6,934 nucleotides of DNA from Candidatus Doudnabacteria bacterium (GTDB lineage: Bacteria; Patescibacteriota; Doudnabacteria; UBA920), in assembly GCA_903913365.1 (NCBI GenBank), contig CAIWKW010000198.1, positions 1-6,934 of the forward strand. Reading direction: 5' to 3'. The notes under the pieces are model-generated. The model was not told where the DNA came from. It did not search any database and was given only the letters and a program-made list of their open reading frames with translations. Position numbers and translations under genes: made by a program. Shown in pieces: positions 1 through 4,573 of this stretch; within the stretch, counting starts at the first letter, position 1, and each line of letters starts with the position of its first letter.

Positions 1-431
1 CCAGAGGAATTGAAGTTTTAAACGCTTTGGGTGAAAGTTTGCAAAAAGGTTTAATTGCGGTGCCGATTTTGGGGAATATTCAAGCCGGCGTTCCGCATTT
101 GGCCGAAGAGCAAATAGAAGATTGGATTAATCTTCCGCAAACACTAACCAAAGGCAGACGGGATGTTTTCTTGCTCAGGGTACGCGGAGACAGTATGATA
201 AACGCCGGAATTTTTGAAGGGGATTTGGTTATTGTCCGGCCGACCAAAGATGTAAAGAATAACGACATTGTAGTTGCCCTTCTCCACGACGAAGCCACTG
301 TTAAGCGCTTTATTCAAATAAAAAACCGTGCCTATTTAAAAGCAGAAAATCCCGATTACAAAAATATTTATCCTAAAGAAGAATGGATGGTGCAAGGTAA
401 GGTTGTGGGAGTAATCAGGAACCTAGAATAA
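1..431 (+). CDS. lexA: LexA repressor, C-terminal part (5' end outside window)
   Basis: LexA is the SOS-response repressor. Its S24-type serine protease domain cleaves its own linker when stimulated by RecA filaments. The reading frame is open from base 3, so the TTG at 27 is not the true start; the N-terminal DNA-binding winged helix lies upstream of the window. The visible 142 residues begin with RGIEVL, the end of the N-terminal domain. Then come the Ala-Gly self-cleavage bond in IQAGVP (bases 84-89), the catalytic Ser in RGDSM (192-194) and the catalytic Lys in EATVKRF (303-305), followed by the usual GKVVGVIR ending. All catalytic elements are present, so the protein is probably functional. 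No convincing LexA box was seen in the window. The stop codon directly abuts the repeat motif at the edge of the four-helix-bundle gene. The family call is secure; the exact SOS regulon is not visible. Confidence 0.95.
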   Translation, partial: RGIEVLNALGESLQKGLIAVPILGNIQAGVPHLAEEQIEDWINLPQTLTKGRRDVFLLRVRGDSMINAGIFEGDLVIVRPTKDVKNNDIVVALLHDEATVKRFIQIKNRAYLKAENPDYKNIYPKEEWMVQGKVVGVIRNLE

Positions 432-454
432 AGAATTATGAATCAAGAATTAAG
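431..454 (+). repeat. Left terminal motif pair of the four-helix-bundle element
   Basis: Two copies of AAGAATTA, at 431-438 (outer) and 445-452 (inner), are separated by 6 bases. They are the reverse complements of TAATTCTT at 843-850 (outer) and 822-829 (inner), so the whole 438-824 gene could be looped out between two nested 8-bp pairings. The outer copy begins on the last base of the lexA stop codon and the inner copy lies inside the first codons of the four-helix-bundle gene. The motif is AT-rich and short. Two ordered pairs placed exactly at the gene ends are hard to attribute to chance, but it is not a long perfect inverted repeat. Confidence 0.6.
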
Positions 455-824
455 GGGGAAAATCCAGACATTCACCGACTTATTAGCTTGGCGTGAAGCT
501 CACAAGTTAGTGCTGCTGGTTTATGAAGCTACTAAACTTTGGCCAAAAGAGGAAATGTTTGGCCTAACTGCCCAAATTCGTAGAGCTGCGGTATCGATAA
601 GCTCTAATCTGGCTGAAGGATTTAGTCGCGCTACCTTTAAAGATAAGGCCCATTTTTATTCAATGGCTCTTGGATCTACCACAGAGGTTCAAAATCAGTT
701 TTTAATAGCCAAAGATTTAAAATATTTTGCGTCAGAAAATTATTCTTCTTCAAACGAACAAACAGTAACGGTTCACAAATTGGTTAATGGGTTAATCAAA
801 AGTACAAAGTCTTTTGCCCCATAA
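438..824 (+). CDS. Four helix bundle protein (23S rRNA intervening-sequence protein family)
   Basis: This 128-residue protein belongs to the four-helix-bundle / 23S rRNA IVP family, which is related to the Avd accessory protein of diversity-generating retroelements; its cellular role is not established. Diagnostic features are FTDLLAWREAH near the N-terminus (about residues 12-22), FGLTAQIRRAAVSI (about 41-54), SNLAEGFSR (about 56-64) and a helix ending in LGSTTEVQNQFLIAKDL (about 78-94). Length is normal for the family. It begins 6 bases after the lexA stop and has no clear ribosome site. The ATG lies at the edge of an AAGAATTA motif (431-438), and the stop codon is the first three bases of the reverse-complement motif TAATTCTT (822-829). 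The gene is therefore enclosed almost exactly by inverted motifs, as if gene and repeats move as one unit. The family call is seen in sequence; mobility is inference. Confidence 0.93.
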   Translation: MNQELRGKIQTFTDLLAWREAHKLVLLVYEATKLWPKEEMFGLTAQIRRAAVSISSNLAEGFSRATFKDKAHFYSMALGSTTEVQNQFLIAKDLKYFASENYSSSNEQTVTVHKLVNGLIKSTKSFAP

Positions 825-850
825 TTCTTACATCTTACTTCTTAATTCTT
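821..850 (+). repeat. Right terminal motif pair of the four-helix-bundle element
   Basis: TAATTCTT occurs at 822-829 (inner, beginning with the stop codon of the preceding gene) and at 843-850 (outer), with 13 bases between. Both are reverse complements of the AAGAATTA motifs at 431-452. The outer copy ends 6 bases before the ATG of the Cys-rich gene at 857, which may explain why that gene has no visible ribosome-binding site. Confidence 0.6.
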
Positions 851-856
851 GCTTTT

Positions 857-1048
857 ATGAGCGAACTTGAAATCAAAAAACTAAATATTGTCAGCATGAT
901 AAAAGGCCTTTGCGCCCACTGTTCCACCAACAGCAGCAGACCGCACAATTGTCCTGTTCAGCAAATTTCCGCCCGCGTTCAAGCCATTCGCGGCGTACCG
1001 CTTATTGTAAACAGCGAATTCAAAGGTATTTTGTTTTCCAGGGTATAA
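857..1048 (+). CDS. Small Cys/His-rich protein, possible metal binder
   Basis: A 63-residue protein I cannot assign to a named family. It has a CAHC motif (Cys19, His21, Cys22) followed by HNCP (His30, Cys32), a spacing compatible with a small zinc site. A conserved-looking C-terminal stretch, IRGVPLIVNSEFKGILF (about residues 44-60), reads like a compact beta structure. There is no signal peptide or membrane segment. No Shine-Dalgarno sequence is visible upstream, because the repeat motif of the neighbouring element ends at 850. An internal ATG at 896 would still keep all Cys residues but also lacks a ribosome site. It is likely a real gene: it lies in the same direction between annotated neighbours and its sequence is not low-complexity. 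Function unknown; metal binding is inferred from the motif only. Confidence 0.65.
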   Translation: MSELEIKKLNIVSMIKGLCAHCSTNSSRPHNCPVQQISARVQAIRGVPLIVNSEFKGILFSRV

Positions 1049-1078
1049 TACTTGCTTTTAAAACAGAAATTGCATTGT

Positions 1079-1110
1079 TTGACTTTCACTTTTTAATTGT
1101 TTAGTATAAT
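1079..1110 (+). promoter_or_regulatory. Candidate promoter for the coiled-coil gene pair
   Basis: A perfect -10 hexamer TATAAT lies at 1105-1110, 22 bases before the ATG at 1133. Upstream, TTGACT at 1079-1084 is a good -35 match but leaves a long 20-base spacer; TTTCAC at 1084-1089 would give a 15-base spacer. The -10 box is convincing; the choice of -35 is not. Confidence 0.55.
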
Positions 1111-1132
1111 TACATAAATAAAGCATACATTT

Positions 1133-1420
1133 ATGGAGCTTACACAAGAACATTTTGATGCTGGCCTGGGTAATCTTCTTGAAAGGGTTACTACAAAAGA
1201 AGATCTATTCAAGCTGGAAGTCAATATGGCTACTAAGGATGACCTTAAAGCTCAGACTTTTGAATTAAAACAATATACGACTGAATCTTTTGAAACCCAA
1301 CAGGTTTGGATGAAAGAACGCTTTAAGTAGCTTATTGCGATGTATGATGTAAGGGAGCGGGTAGAAAAATTGGAAAGGGAATTTCGTGAACTTAAGCTTC
1401 GCAAACCAGCTCACGCGTGA
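1133..1420 (+). pseudogene. Small coiled-coil protein interrupted by an in-frame TAG
   Basis: The frame runs from the ATG at 1133 to a TAG at 1328-1330 (65 residues), then continues without shift for 29 more residues to a TGA at 1418-1420. The first part contains the repeated pattern TKEDLF / TKDDLK, typical of small helical proteins I associate with CPR genomes, and ends ETQQVWMKERFK. The part after the TAG, YDVRERVEKLEREFRELK, has hydrophobic residues at heptad spacing (V, V, L, F, L at 0, 4, 7, 11, 14), so it looks like the original C-terminal coiled coil. One substitution, for example GAG to TAG, would explain the break. The gene has its own promoter. Function unknown; a homo-oligomeric coiled coil is the simplest guess. 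It may still produce a 65-residue truncated protein, or be read through. Confidence 0.6.
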
Positions 1421-1437
1421 ATTTTTTAGTTAAATTT

Positions 1438-1689
1438 ATGCTAAATTTAAATGATATAAAAAAGATAACAGAATATCAGGTAGAAGTTTTTAAAGATGTC
1501 TTTATGACCAAAGAAGATGGCCGGCAATTGGAAGTTAAGATTGACAAAATTCAAAACTCACTGAATGCGGTAGTAAAAGACAAGCAAGCCAAAGACGGAG
1601 AAATGGCTGTCCTGAATTAACGAATGGAAAAAGCGGAAGGCTGGATAAACAAAGCCTCTCCAAAACTTGGAATTAAATTTTCGCAATAA
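1438..1689 (+). pseudogene. Second small coiled-coil protein interrupted by an in-frame TAA
   Basis: The ATG at 1438 gives a start MLNLNDIKKITEYQ that fits a small helical protein; a GTG at 1417, overlapping the previous frame's TGA as GTGA, is the alternative. The frame meets a TAA at 1618-1620 after about 60 residues (ending EMAVLN), then continues unshifted for 22 residues, RMEKAEGWINKASPKLGIKF and two more, to a TAA at 1687-1689. Heptad phase is kept across the stop (L, M, A, I at 0, 4, 7, 11). The terminator stem begins only 6 bases after the second stop, which marks 1689 as the original gene end. One change, for example TAT or TAC to TAA, would explain it. The N-terminal motif ITEYQVEVFKDVF resembles another recurrent small CPR protein type. 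Function unknown. It lies in an operon with the gene at 1133. Confidence 0.6.
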
Positions 1690-1694
1690 ATTTT

Positions 1695-1722
1695 AAAAAC
1701 CGCCGGAAAATGGCGGTTTTTT
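1695..1722 (+). terminator. Rho-independent terminator after the coiled-coil pair
   Basis: The stem ACCGCC (1699-1704) pairs with GGCGGT (1712-1717) around a 7-base loop. It is extended by an A-run (1695-1698) opposite a T-run (1718-1722), giving the stem plus U-tract of an intrinsic terminator. Confidence 0.88.
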
Positions 1723-1737
1723 ATATTGATGCTTCCA

Positions 1738-1766
1738 TTGACAAGCTCTAAAATAATTGCTTAAAT
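1738..1766 (+). promoter_or_regulatory. Candidate promoter for the 67-residue protein gene
   Basis: A perfect -35 box TTGACA (1738-1743) is followed after 17 bases by TTAAAT (1761-1766, 4 of 6 matches to TATAAT). The ATG follows at 1795. Another -10-like TAGAAT at 1773-1778 lacks a well-spaced -35 partner. Confidence 0.55.
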
Positions 1767-1794
1767 AAGTTGTAGAATTTTGGATGGAGGGTCT

Positions 1795-1998
1795 ATGCAT
1801 AAGAAGGATGAATTTTGTTCACCTGATCTGTATCAGGTCGAGACGATGACTAATGCAATCCGTATGGCCAAAAAGGCAGTTAAAGACGCTTTCCCACGCG
1901 CGGTTGGGTTTGATACTGAGAACCCGACAGGAGAACAAATGATTGCAGTCTCGCATCTGGCAGTGGCCATCTATTATCGCCTTAAAGAAAGGCCTTAG
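1795..1998 (+). CDS. Hypothetical 67-residue helical protein
   Basis: I do not recognise this family. The ATG at 1795 is preferred over the in-frame TTG at 1780 because GGAGGG (1786-1791) lies just upstream, the clearest ribosome-binding site in the window. The protein starts MHKKDEFCSPDLYQ, has a basic helix with IRMAKKAVKDAF in the middle, and ends with a conserved-looking helix GEQMIAVSHLAVAIYYRLKE. One Cys, no signal peptide and no transmembrane segment are seen. It forms a free-standing unit: promoter at 1738-1766, strong terminator at 2012-2049, and a TAG stop 14 bases before that stem. A complete, well-signalled monocistronic unit suggests a real and possibly well-expressed protein of unknown role. 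Confidence 0.65.
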   Translation: MHKKDEFCSPDLYQVETMTNAIRMAKKAVKDAFPRAVGFDTENPTGEQMIAVSHLAVAIYYRLKERP

Positions 1999-2011
1999 TC
2001 GTGTCTTTCCT

Positions 2012-2049
2012 GGGCTCCGAAATTTCCGCGGAGCCCTCGTTTTATTCTT
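2012..2049 (+). terminator. Strong rho-independent terminator
   Basis: The perfect 8-bp stem GGGCTCCG (2012-2019) / CGGAGCCC (2029-2036) with a 9-base loop is followed by a T-rich run (2037-2049). It ends the 67-residue protein unit. Confidence 0.9.
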
Positions 2050-2066
2050 GATGTTTTCAAAAAATA

Positions 2067-2095
2067 AAAACACTCCATGATTGGAGTATTTTTAT
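2067..2095. terminator. Bidirectional terminator next to tRNA-Glu
   Basis: The stem ACTCCA (2072-2077) / TGGAGT (2082-2087) with loop TGAT is flanked by an A-run on the left and a T-run on the right, so it can terminate in either direction. On the minus strand it lies just downstream of the tRNA gene and is its likely terminator; on the plus strand it backs up the terminator at 2012. Confidence 0.8.
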
Positions 2096-2096
2096 T

Positions 2097-2171
2097 TGGT
2101 AGCGCTACGGGGAATCGAACCCCGATTTGGTGGATGAGAACCACCTGTCCTAACCATTAGACGATAGCGCC
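2097..2171 (-). tRNA. tRNA-Glu (anticodon CTC), CCA encoded
   Basis: Read on the minus strand from 2171, the acceptor GGCGCTA pairs with TAGCGCT (2101-2107), with one G-U pair at the first position. The D-arm contains TAATGGTTAGGAC, typical of tRNA-Glu. The anticodon stem is GGTGG/CCACC with a 7-base loop TTCTCAT, giving anticodon CTC (plus-strand bases 2136-2138), which reads GAG. The T-arm is CGGGG TTCGATT CCCCG. The discriminator is A at base 2100, followed by CCA at 2097-2099, so CCA is gene-encoded. The cloverleaf is complete with no intron. It faces away from the GH1 gene, and a short terminator follows it. Confidence 0.96.
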
Positions 2172-2184
2172 ATGGGTGGGGCAA

Positions 2185-2242
2185 GAATTTAGAATATAGA
2201 ATCTTCCTGCCTGCCGGCACAGGCAGGGAATTTAGAATATAG
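2185..2242. repeat. 15-bp direct repeats flanking a GC-rich hairpin
   Basis: GAATTTAGAATATAG occurs exactly at 2185-2199 and 2228-2242. Between the copies, CCTGCCTG (2206-2213) and CAGGCAGG (2220-2227) form a perfect 8-bp stem with a 6-base loop, a GC-rich island in AT-rich surroundings. The arrangement resembles a small insertion flanked by duplicated sequence, or two fused repeat elements. There is no coding potential. Confidence 0.75.
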
Positions 2243-2251
2243 GACCTGTTT

Positions 2252-2290
2252 GTCCTAGTAGTCTTATAAAGTCCTATCAAGTCTATCAAA
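2252..2290. repeat. Four phased 9-10 bp tandem units
   Basis: Units starting with GTC occur at 2252 (GTCCTAGTA), 2261 (GTCTTATAAA), 2271 (GTCCTATCAA) and 2281 (GTCTATCAAA). They are spaced 9, 10 and 10 bases, close to one helical turn. The first unit also pairs as an inverted repeat with TAGGAC at 2240-2245. Too short and too degenerate for CRISPR. Could be binding sites or a decayed repeat element. Confidence 0.55.
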
Positions 2291-2292
2291 TT

Positions 2293-2321
2293 TTGCGAAA
2301 TAACTCAAGATGTGGCATAAT
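2293..2321 (+). promoter_or_regulatory. Candidate extended -10 promoter for the GH1 cluster
   Basis: TTGCGA (2293-2298, 4 of 6 to the -35 consensus) is followed after 17 bases by CATAAT (2316-2321, 5 of 6 to TATAAT), preceded by TG in the extended -10 position (2313-2314). The GH1 ATG follows at 2368. It starts just past the last tandem unit at 2290. Confidence 0.5.
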
Positions 2322-2367
2322 AATGTTATAAAGCAGTAACAAAAATATAAATCTCTTGAAACAAAAA

Positions 2368-3585
2368 ATGCCAAAGGAAATATTAAAATTCCCTGTAAAT
2401 TTTTTATGGGGAGCTGCAGGGAGCGCTTATCAAACCGAAGGGGGGAATACCAATACGGATTGGTGGGCCTGGGAGCACAGTATAAAGCGCATGGACGAGC
2501 TTAGGGCCAGAGGAAAAGACCCCGAGGATTACTTTTGCGGCATTGCCTGCGATTTTTACAACCGCTATGAGGAAGATTTTGGCCTGGCCCAGCATTTAAA
2601 CCATAATTGCATCCGTTTTGGCGTGGAGTGGTCGCGTATAGAGCCAAAAGAAGGGTTTTTTGATGAAGCGGTGCTGGATCATTATGAAAAGATGCTACAG
2701 GCAGCGCAGGCTCGCGGTTTAAAGGTTTTTTTAACCCTGCATCATTTTACTCTGCCAATTTGGTTTAGAAAAAAGGGCGGTTTTGAACGCCGGGAAAACA
2801 CCGAATACTTCATCCGGTTCGTAAAAAAAACCGCCAAGCGCTTGGAGCAGTATGTTGATTTTTGGCTAACTTTTAATGAGCCGGAAGTTTATTCAACATA
2901 TTCGTATCTTTTGGGAGTTTTCCCGCCCCAGAAAAAGAGCATATGGAAATCTTGGGCCATTGTGGATAATTTAATTTATGCCCACAACAAAGTTGCACCG
3001 ATTTTAAAAATTGAAACAGGCAAGCCGGTAAGTATTGCATTTCATCTTTCCGATCTTCAGCCTTCCGGGGTTTTGGGCGGACTGGCCAGGTCGCTTTCAC
3101 ATTATTTTGTTAACGAATATATTATCAGGCGTACCATCAATAACTGCGATTACATTGGCGTGAATTATTACAACCATCACCATGTGGGGATTTTAGGCAT
3201 GCGTAAAAATAGCCATAGCAAGCACGAGCAGACGGATTTGGGCTGGGGAATTCACCCGGAAGGAATTGAGCGCGTTTTGCTCAACGTTAAAAAATACAAC
3301 AAGCCAATTTATATAACTGAAAACGGTTTGGCCGACTCCAAGGATAATATGCGGGAAAAATACATTAAGGACCATTTGTTTTTTGTTCATCGTGCCATTC
3401 AGCAAGGGGCTGATGTGCGCGGGTATTTATATTGGTCGCTAATCGACAATTTCGAATGGCAGCACGGTTTTTGGCCGAAGTTCGGGTTGATAGAAATTGA
3501 CCGGGAAGATTTGCTCAGGCGAAAAGTCCGCTATAGCGCCACCAAATTCGCGGAAATTTGTAAAAATAACCGTTTAGAGATTTAA
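2368..3585 (+). CDS. Glycoside hydrolase family 1 beta-glycosidase, compact
   Basis: A retaining beta-glycosidase of family GH1, probably beta-glucosidase or beta-galactosidase, acting in the cytoplasm since no signal peptide is present. Motifs in order: FLWGAAGSAYQTEGG at the N-terminus (sugar-contacting Gln), LHHFTLPIWF, acid/base Glu171 in TFNEPE, nucleophile Glu318 in YITENGLAD, and WSLIDNFEWQ (Glu363-Trp364), which in the family contacts the non-reducing sugar. The NFEW form argues against a 6-phospho-sugar enzyme. The ATG at 2368 is chosen over an in-frame TTG at 2356 because family similarity starts a few residues later. At 405 residues it is shorter than the usual 440-470, and the two catalytic Glu are 147 residues apart, so loops between them are trimmed. 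It is first in the sugar-related cluster. The family is certain; the substrate is not. Confidence 0.95.
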   Translation: MPKEILKFPVNFLWGAAGSAYQTEGGNTNTDWWAWEHSIKRMDELRARGKDPEDYFCGIACDFYNRYEEDFGLAQHLNHNCIRFGVEWSRIEPKEGFFDEAVLDHYEKMLQAAQARGLKVFLTLHHFTLPIWFRKKGGFERRENTEYFIRFVKKTAKRLEQYVDFWLTFNEPEVYSTYSYLLGVFPPQKKSIWKSWAIVDNLIYAHNKVAPILKIETGKPVSIAFHLSDLQPSGVLGGLARSLSHYFVNEYIIRRTINNCDYIGVNYYNHHHVGILGMRKNSHSKHEQTDLGWGIHPEGIERVLLNVKKYNKPIYITENGLADSKDNMREKYIKDHLFFVHRAIQQGADVRGYLYWSLIDNFEWQHGFWPKFGLIEIDREDLLRRKVRYSATKFAEICKNNRLEI

Positions 3586-3593
3586 AATATAAG

Positions 3594-3680
3594 AATTTAC
3601 GAAGTACGAAGGGGCATACGAACTTACGAAATCAAAGTTGCCCGTTTCGTAAGTTCGTATCTGTTCGTACTTCGTAAATT
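3594..3680. repeat. Large two-part inverted repeat (hairpin) built of TACGAA units
   Basis: The outer arms 3594-3610 and 3664-3680 are perfect 17-bp complements. The inner arms 3616-3631 and 3645-3660 are perfect 16-bp complements. They are separated by a 5/3-base internal bulge, and the terminal loop is 13 bases (3632-3644). Each arm contains four TACGAA-like units (TTCGTA on the other side). It occupies nearly the whole gap between the GH1 stop and the permease ATG at 3689. It lacks a clean U-tract, so it is not a standard terminator. It could be a repeat element, an RNA-processing or stability hairpin, or both. Confidence 0.92.
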
Positions 3681-3688
3681 TATTACTT

Positions 3689-4573
3689 ATGATATTGCAA
3701 ATCCTATTGCTTTACGCCAGTTTTGCGGTTGTCGATTTGTTCGACAAATTTTTAATCAGTAAGCGCAAAATTAACCCGCTATCCTACACTTTTTACACCG
3801 TGGCCACAGGCGCTTTGCTTTTGCTTGTTTGGCCTTGGGTTTACCAGCAGCTTCCGGCCAAATTTATTTTTTTGAATCTTCTGTCCGGCGCATATTTTGG
3901 CCTGGTAATGTACGTTTTTTATAAAGTTCTTGCCCATGGCGAAGTTTCGCGCGTTGTCCCTTTTGTTTTTTGCCTGGTGCCTGTGTTTGATATTTTGATA
4001 TCATTTGTTATTCACAGAAACCCGTTATCGCCTACAGAACTTTTCGCTTTGATTTTGCTTGTTCCCGGAGCATTTCTGCTTTCCTATCATCCGGGCAAAT
4101 ATCTCCATAAATATTTGGGACTGACGGTACTCTCGGCGTTTTTATACAGCAGCTATAATTTTTTGTGGCAGTATGGCGCTCAGGTCGGATCCAGTTTAAA
4201 TAACCTTATGTGGAATAGGCTGGGAGCAGCGGGAGTTTTGGTTGTTTTGCTGCTGGTGCCAAAATTCCGCCAGACGGCCTTGCCGGTTAAGCATGTTGAG
4301 AAAAAAGTTCATACCGGATTTATCTTTATTTTTAAACAGGCGCTCGGAGGCTTAAATTTTATTTTACTCAGTTATTTTTTAGCCAAAGGCAATATCCCGA
4401 TAGTGGACGGACTGTCCGGATTCCGTTATGTATGCTTGTTAATATTTGCGGTGTTCTTAAGCTATAAATACAGGCATATTTTGGAAGAAGAAACGGACAG
4501 TCAAAGCATAAAGCAAAAAATTGCCGCAGTCGGTTTGATATTTTTGGGAACATTATTATTATTTTTGTCATAA
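3689..4573 (+). CDS. DMT-superfamily EamA-like permease, 10 TM
   Basis: A 294-residue integral membrane protein with about ten hydrophobic segments: roughly 2-20, 30-50, 60-82, 88-108, 114-132, 141-160, 172-192, 208-230, 238-258 and 274-293. This is the usual layout of two fused five-helix halves in the EamA / drug-metabolite transporter superfamily. The motif VLAHGEVSRVVPF after the third helix is characteristic. Such proteins export or import small metabolites, amino acids or sugars; the substrate cannot be read from sequence. It follows the GH1 gene after the large hairpin, and its TAA overlaps the ATG of the next gene by one base (TAATG at 4571-4575), indicating translational coupling with the membrane-anchored glycosidase. 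That suggests a glycan-derived or envelope-related substrate, which is inference. Confidence 0.88.
   Translation: MILQILLLYASFAVVDLFDKFLISKRKINPLSYTFYTVATGALLLLVWPWVYQQLPAKFIFLNLLSGAYFGLVMYVFYKVLAHGEVSRVVPFVFCLVPVFDILISFVIHRNPLSPTELFALILLVPGAFLLSYHPGKYLHKYLGLTVLSAFLYSSYNFLWQYGAQVGSSLNNLMWNRLGAAGVLVVLLLVPKFRQTALPVKHVEKKVHTGFIFIFKQALGGLNFILLSYFLAKGNIPIVDGLSGFRYVCLLIFAVFLSYKYRHILEEETDSQSIKQKIAAVGLIFLGTLLLFLS

Noticed and set aside
1..431. LexA gene starting at the TTG at base 27
   Set aside because: The frame is open and LexA-like upstream of it (RGIEVL), so the true start is outside the window.
431..850. Classical insertion sequence
   Set aside because: No transposase and no target-site duplication could be seen at the edges; the end motifs are short, so only a looser mobile-unit hypothesis is kept.
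910..1104. Second plus-strand frame overlapping the Cys-rich gene
   Set aside because: Out of frame with the better-supported protein and runs through the promoter region; low-complexity Gln and Phe runs.
1133..1689. One fused gene spanning both coiled-coil frames
   Set aside because: The extended first frame ends in TGA at 1418-1420 and the second has its own ATG at 1438; they are two genes.
2092..2289. Minus-strand 65-codon frame
   Set aside because: It runs across the tRNA-Glu gene and the repeat patch; no protein-like composition.
2252..2290. Tandem units as a tiny CRISPR array
   Set aside because: Units are 9-10 bp, degenerate and without spacers; no cas genes nearby.
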